Shown here in pieces: positions 30,255 through 33,858 of a stretch of 33,858 nucleotides of DNA. The notes under the pieces are model-generated. The model did not search any database. It was given only the letters and a program-made list of their open reading frames with translations, and was not told the origin of the DNA. The position numbers and the translations under genes were made by a program. Numbering within the stretch: position 1 is the stretch's first letter; each line of letters starts with the position of its first letter. This DNA comes from Holophagaceae bacterium (GTDB taxonomy: Bacteria > Acidobacteriota > Holophagae > Holophagales > Holophagaceae), in NCBI GenBank assembly GCA_017859955.1, contig JAFNAB010000025.1:1-33858 (forward strand), in the 5' to 3' direction.

Positions 30255-31524
30255 TTTGAAGACAAATCGGACGTCGTTTTTCGATGGACGGGATTTGACA
30301 TGGCGGGGGCATTGTCGCCCCCGCCGTTCTTCTTTCATGGCTTCTTTGAGCTGCTCTCGTAGGCGGTGCATCATGCCGGGGATATTGCCATAGGCGCGGG
30401 TGGCTGCGGCGAACAGCAGGGTGTGTTGGATGTAGTGGAGGGCGCGGGTGAAGCTGAGATCGGTGGGGAGCGCCTTGGCTTCGAGGGCGGCCTTGGACAT
30501 TTCGAGGCGCACGAGGTTGTAAGCAATCAGTGCGCCCCAGATTTCCTGATGGATGCCCTTGGGATCCTGACTCCGTAAAGTCAGTGGTCCGCCGAGCATC
30601 GTCTGTTTCAGCTCGCGCTAGCTGGTCTCGATTTCCCAGCGCCGCAGATAGCAGGCCGCGATGTCACTGGCTCGGGACTTTCGCCGGTCGATCAACGAAG
30701 TCAGCCCGCGCCTGTGGAGAGACTTTCATCTGAACGATGGCGTCATCAGGCGTTCCAGACACGACTTCCCACTTGGTGTGGGCCTTGGATGGGATGAGGA
30801 AGTGACGCTGCTCCCCGCTCAGGCTCAGCCCCAGAAGGATCGCGGCAGAGAAGAAGCCCTTGTCGAAAATCGTAAGTGAGTGGTCAGGGATGCGCGGAAC
30901 AAGTTCCTCCGCGTAGCGCATTTCGTTGATGTCGTATTCGCCGAAGGCGGCATCGGCCACAAGGCGCGTGGGAAGAGCTGTCAGGGTGACGCCCCGAACC
31001 TGGGGATAGCTCGCGGCCTTCCCGCTGGCATAGCCCTGGGCACCAAAGGTGGCGCGGTTATCCGGGCTGTCCGGTGTTCGGAAGGTGGTGCCATCCATCG
31101 CCCAGAGAGAGAGTCCCCTCCATGCATGCTTCGGCGCATCCAGGGCACACCAAGCCCTGGAGGTGCGTTCAAAAAGAACGGCGAGCGGTTCGAACCCCAG
31201 GCGTTGCCGAGCCTGCGAAATGCCGCCCCGACTGACCGCCGAGGCATCACCATTCGGGATAGCCAGATCAAGGGATTCCAGCACTTCGGACATAGAAGTG
31301 CGCCGAAAAAGGGCGAGGGCAATCACCAACCAAACCACCTGCTCCGCAGGCAGACGGCGCCTGCGGATGCTCGCCATACCCGTCTGCTCAAGGGCCTCCT
31401 CGATCCAGGCCAGCGGTAGGTCAACACCCAGCCGGGCAAGCCCATCCATCGGAAACCCATCCGCTGCAGCAGACAGTTCAAGTTCGAGAAGTGCATCATC
31501 AGCCATCCTTGGCTTGTACAACAC
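30243..31524 (-). pseudogene. IS4-family transposase, broken by frame change and amber codon
   Basis: The N-terminal part (start GTG 31524 or ATG 31506) is intact to about 30715. It includes an IS4-type N-terminal domain, the first catalytic Asp in LWAMDGTTFRTPD and a second in IFDKGFFSAAIL. The reading frame then changes: KVSPQAR is followed in another frame by LTSLIDRRKSRASDIAACYL (30704 onward), where I would expect roughly 20 further residues between, so a deletion is likely. In the new frame the family signature Y-x2-R-x3-E-x6-K (Y codon at 30650) is present but interrupted by TAG at 30620-30618, probably once a Tyr codon. The C-terminal part (30599-30243) contains QEIWGALIAYNLVRLEM, typical of the family. 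Two independent lesions make it non-functional. Confidence 0.9.
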
Positions 31525-31547
31525 TAATCAATGCTTGTACATAGAAA

Positions 31548-31577
31548 AATGCCGCTCAGCGTTAACTGAGCGGCATT
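31548..31577 (-). terminator. terminator-like hairpin at the IS end
   Basis: AATGCCGCTCAG (31548-31559) and CTGAGCGGCATT (31566-31577) are perfect complements around a 6-base loop; the outer arm is part of the terminal repeat. On the minus strand the stem is followed by TTTC, forming with its own last bases a run of five T. It would block transcripts entering from the upstream surface-protein gene, a known way for insertion sequences to limit transposase expression. Confidence 0.65.
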
Positions 31578-31578
31578 A
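31558..31578. repeat. right terminal inverted repeat of the IS
   Basis: Read on the minus strand, TAATGCCGCTCAGTTAACGC (plus one T) pairs with the left end at 18 of 21 positions. It directly abuts the right target duplication. Confidence 0.9.
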
Positions 31579-31590
31579 CCGGCCTCTCCC
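31579..31590. repeat. target-site duplication, right copy (12 bp)
   Basis: CCGGCCTCTCCC, identical to 30222-30233. It is one arm of the original hairpin, left next to the surface-protein gene but separated by 1345 bases from a partner arm. Confidence 0.9.
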
Positions 31591-31608
31591 CTCCCTAAGT
31601 GGGCGCTG

Positions 31609-33858
31609 CTACTTGGGAATATCGGTGCTATCCAGAGGGATTGACGTCGTGATCTGCATATGTGATTCCGTCGTATGGCGTTCACAATAGAAAAAATCAA
31701 ACTGGTAGCTCTGACCTGCCACAAGGTTGAGCGGGGCTCCGCTGGTGTCTTTTGCGGAGGCGTTCAGCGTGATGGATCCGTTCAAGGAGCCGTGAATACC
31801 CCCGAGGTCGATGACGAGCTTCTTGTTGATGAAGACCCAGACGTCATCGTCCCCGGTGAAGTCGAACTTCTGGCCAGACTGATAGGTAAACGTCGTGTGG
31901 AGCTCATAGGTGTAATGAAAGTTGTGACTGGAACTGCCGCCACGGGTACCACTGCAGCCACCTTGATTGTTATACACATAGATACCCTGGAGCTGGCCAT
32001 CGATGGGGAACTGGCTATTATTTATATATCGATAGGTCTTGGGGGTGGTGGCCGGGAGCACCTCCTTGAGGGGAATGGGCCATTGCATCTGGTAAGGGTC
32101 GGTATCGTTGGGCCCATGGGGGGACGGAAAATCAGTCCACCAGAGGTCGAAGGTGGTGCCGCTCTGAATAACGCTGTTCACACCGGAGGACCAAGCTTGG
32201 GCGCTGTTGAAAACGGGCTTGTTGTTGGTGCCGAGATCAACATTCACCAGATTTTTCATTTGGCCACCCCAGGTATTGCTGGATTCGAAATCCGGCAACC
32301 ACCAAGGGCCGTCCCAGTATTTCAGGATGGGGTGGGTGGTGTACAACGGATAGGACGTGTTGTAATCGATAACCATATTTTCTGGAAAATACTGGACAGA
32401 GACGTTACTGATCGTGCCCTTGAAGTTGTTGCTCAGGAAAGCGATGTCGGTATTCGCAGTTCCACACGTAATTTCCTCGCTGAATGTTCCAGTCGAGTTC
32501 CTCACCGTGCCGCTGGTGCCCCCCAGCACCGGAGTCACGGAGCCGGAAGTGCGGCTGTTGACAGTAAAGGTGACCCTGAACTTGTAGCCGGAAACCAGTC
32601 CCGCGGTGCCCTTGGAGGCAAGAGCCCCCAGTGTCTGGCGGATGGAGTCGCTCCCACTGGCACAGGTGGCGGAATTGCTGCCGATCGTCCAGCCGGTACC
32701 GGTGACCCAAGGGGTTGTCGGTGTATTGAAGGTGCCATTGGTGACCCGGTTAGCGTTCACAGGGGCATAGGCGTAGGGGGCTGAAGGCGAGAAGTCCCGC
32801 AGCGTCCCCGTCAGGTTCAGGATGCCGTCGATCAGGATTGAATTCGCCCGAGCCGGAGTACTTGCCGCAGTATTCCCAAGAACCTTGGTTCCACTGGCAG
32901 CCGAAGTCACCGACACGCCCGGCGCTGCGCTGTTGAGGTAGCCCAAGCTCGCGTTGATGAGCGTGGCAGCGTTCGCCTTGACATAGATTTTGAAGCTGCC
33001 ATCGGAGCCGCTAGTCACAGTGGATGTCCAGTCATTCCCGGTGCTGGGTCCGGCGGTCACCGTCGCTCCGGCCACGTACGAGCCATCCGTCCGTACGACG
33101 TACCCCGTGATGATGGATGTGTCTGTCGCATTATCCGCGTTCCAGGTGGTGAAATGTGAGACCGTTCCTTCGTAGTACTGGTCAAGGCCCTCTCCGCCCA
33201 AGGTCAGAGTCCCCTCCTCGACCCATTTGCCGGTCGCGGTGTCGAACCAGAAAGCAGGTACACTTTCGGGCGCGGTCTCGGTGTGATACTTCGCTGAGAC
33301 TGGAATCCGGATGGTGGCGGACTTGCCCTGCACCAGATTCAAGGGGCGCCCGGAATTGTCGGTGAATGTCACGTCCAAGGCACCATAACTCTGCATCAAC
33401 TGGCCAGCAGAGGTCGTGTAGTCGCCGGGCATGAGCCGGGGCTCGAAGGTCGGATCAATGGGGGTCAGGCTCGCAGTGACCGGGAAGGTCGGGGCAGCCC
33501 CTGAGGCCGTGACCAGGGCGTTGGCGGGCAGGCTGACCTGGGCAGCCCCGGTAGGAGGGGTCAGGATCCGGCTGTCGTCCAGGTTGTCAAAGGTGACGGT
33601 GGTTGCAGCAAGAAGTTTGACCGTAAGCGCGTTGGGATTGTTAGTGTCATGACTGGTGATGGCCGCGACCTGATGATTCTCCGCATAGCCTGGAGCTGTC
33701 ACGCCAACCAACACCCGATCCGCATAGGGCAGGTTCAGAGCAAACCCACCGTCTGCATTCGTGGTGGTCATGACCGAGTCGCAGGAAACCGTGGCCCCCG
33801 CAATGCCGCCTCCAGTGGTGGCGTTCAATACGATGCCCTGCAGTCGACCCGTAGCAGG
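31609..33858 (-). CDS. large secreted fibro-slime-domain surface protein (5' end outside window)
   Basis: The frame is open to the window edge, so the N-terminus with any signal peptide is missing; about 749 residues are visible. In order: a carboxypeptidase-regulatory-like beta domain (GRLQGIVLNATTGGGIAGAT, first 60 residues); a FAM171/ZU5-like domain with LTPIDPTFEPRLMPGDYTT and FWFDTATGKWVEEG (about 90-240); a second regulatory-like domain (ITGYVVRTDGSYVAGATVTA); and a jelly-roll, carbohydrate-binding-like region (NGTFNTPTTPWVTGTGW). Last is a C-terminal fibro-slime/PA14-like domain with FTGDDDVWVFINKKLVIDLG, GGIHGS and FFYCERHTTESHMQITT. No membrane anchor follows. The protein is probably exported and binds carbohydrate or other cells; no enzyme site is visible. 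Its terminator has been hit by the insertion sequence. Confidence 0.88.
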   Translation of the reverse strand, partial: PATGRLQGIVLNATTGGGIAGATVSCDSVMTTTNADGGFALNLPYADRVLVGVTAPGYAENHQVAAITSHDTNNPNALTVKLLAATTVTFDNLDDSRILTPPTGAAQVSLPANALVTASGAAPTFPVTASLTPIDPTFEPRLMPGDYTTSAGQLMQSYGALDVTFTDNSGRPLNLVQGKSATIRIPVSAKYHTETAPESVPAFWFDTATGKWVEEGTLTLGGEGLDQYYEGTVSHFTTWNADNATDTSIITGYVVRTDGSYVAGATVTAGPSTGNDWTSTVTSGSDGSFKIYVKANAATLINASLGYLNSAAPGVSVTSAASGTKVLGNTAASTPARANSILIDGILNLTGTLRDFSPSAPYAYAPVNANRVTNGTFNTPTTPWVTGTGWTIGSNSATCASGSDSIRQTLGALASKGTAGLVSGYKFRVTFTVNSRTSGSVTPVLGGTSGTVRNSTGTFSEEITCGTANTDIAFLSNNFKGTISNVSVQYFPENMVIDYNTSYPLYTTHPILKYWDGPWWLPDFESSNTWGGQMKNLVNVDLGTNNKPVFNSAQAWSSGVNSVIQSGTTFDLWWTDFPSPHGPNDTDPYQMQWPIPLKEVLPATTPKTYRYINNSQFPIDGQLQGIYVYNNQGGCSGTRGGSSSHNFHYTYELHTTFTYQSGQKFDFTGDDDVWVFINKKLVIDLGGIHGSLNGSITLNASAKDTSGAPLNLVAGQSYQFDFFYCERHTTESHMQITTSIPLDSTDIPK

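Larger units (their letters stand above)
30234..31578 (-). mobile_element. IS4-family insertion sequence, 1345 bp, defective
   Basis: The element is bounded by imperfect 21-bp terminal inverted repeats (18 of 21 matching) and a 12-bp direct target duplication. It contains one transposase gene on the minus strand with IS4-family DDE and YREK signatures, now disrupted. A perfect hairpin lies at the transposase-proximal end. The element sits immediately downstream of the surface-protein gene, inside its former terminator hairpin. It cannot move without a transposase supplied by another copy. Confidence 0.93.

Noticed and set aside
30046-30393. 115-codon plus-strand frame across the left IS end
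   Set aside because: It crosses the target duplication and terminal repeat into the antisense of the transposase, so it is chance.
31675-32784. Plus-strand frame of 369 codons opposite the fibro-slime gene
   Set aside because: No family resemblance; the minus-strand gene has clear domains.
1-33858. CRISPR array, tRNA or rRNA genes
   Set aside because: I read both strands for regularly spaced repeats and cloverleaf sequences and found none. A covariance-model scan would be decisive for small RNAs.

Overview
The window is a GC-rich (roughly 60 percent) bacterial chromosome segment with tightly packed, often overlapping genes. Its flagellar L/P-ring genes, LptE, a PilY1-type minor-pilin cluster and class I fumarase point to a diderm, motile, piliated bacterium. 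Gene content and protein style suggest an Acidobacteriota/Holophagae-like organism (Geothrix/Holophaga relatives). That assignment is an inference from recall and was not checked by search.

Layout. 252-1583: trmFO (+), converging on a flagellar block. 7076-1580 (-): flgH-flgI-flgJ(rod)-flgM-orf104-flgN-like-flgK-flgL. I see a near-consensus sigma-54 promoter before flgH and a sigma-28-like promoter before flgM, which would give a two-tier flagellar hierarchy. 7251-7916 (+): an unrecognised protein with a calcium-loop-like motif. 10301-7921 (-): the two fumarase subunits and prmC. 15095-10366 (-): a tightly overlapped four-gene unit of AsnB-type amidotransferase, AMP-forming acyl ligase, acyl carrier protein and NadE-like synthetase. 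This unit is the best candidate for a poorly described pathway. 17345-15239 (-): hpt-lptE-holA. 17470-19045 (+): ECF sigma factor, zinc-finger membrane anti-sigma factor and Spy/CpxP-like periplasmic protein. Next comes a striking 18-bp inverted repeat built from 9-nt units, then RNase J (-), a decayed AbrB-type antitoxin relic, and rsmA (-).

29457-22100 (-): the type IV pilus minor-pilin operon fimT-pilV-pilW-pilX-pilY1, ending in a UUCG-loop terminator that abuts the rsmA ribosome-binding site. 30234-31578: a decayed IS4-family insertion sequence with 21-bp terminal repeats and a perfect 12-bp target duplication. It has landed in the hairpin that appears to have terminated the neighbouring gene. 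31609-33858 (-): a large surface protein (carboxypeptidase-regulatory-like domains, a jelly-roll-like region and a C-terminal fibro-slime/PA14-like domain) whose 5' end lies outside the window.

Functionally the window combines housekeeping (tRNA and rRNA methylation, release-factor methylation, DNA polymerase delta, RNase J, purine salvage, TCA cycle) with envelope and surface functions (flagellum, type IV pilus, LPS transport, envelope-stress sigma module, a large secreted adhesin-like protein). No tRNA, rRNA or CRISPR array was seen.
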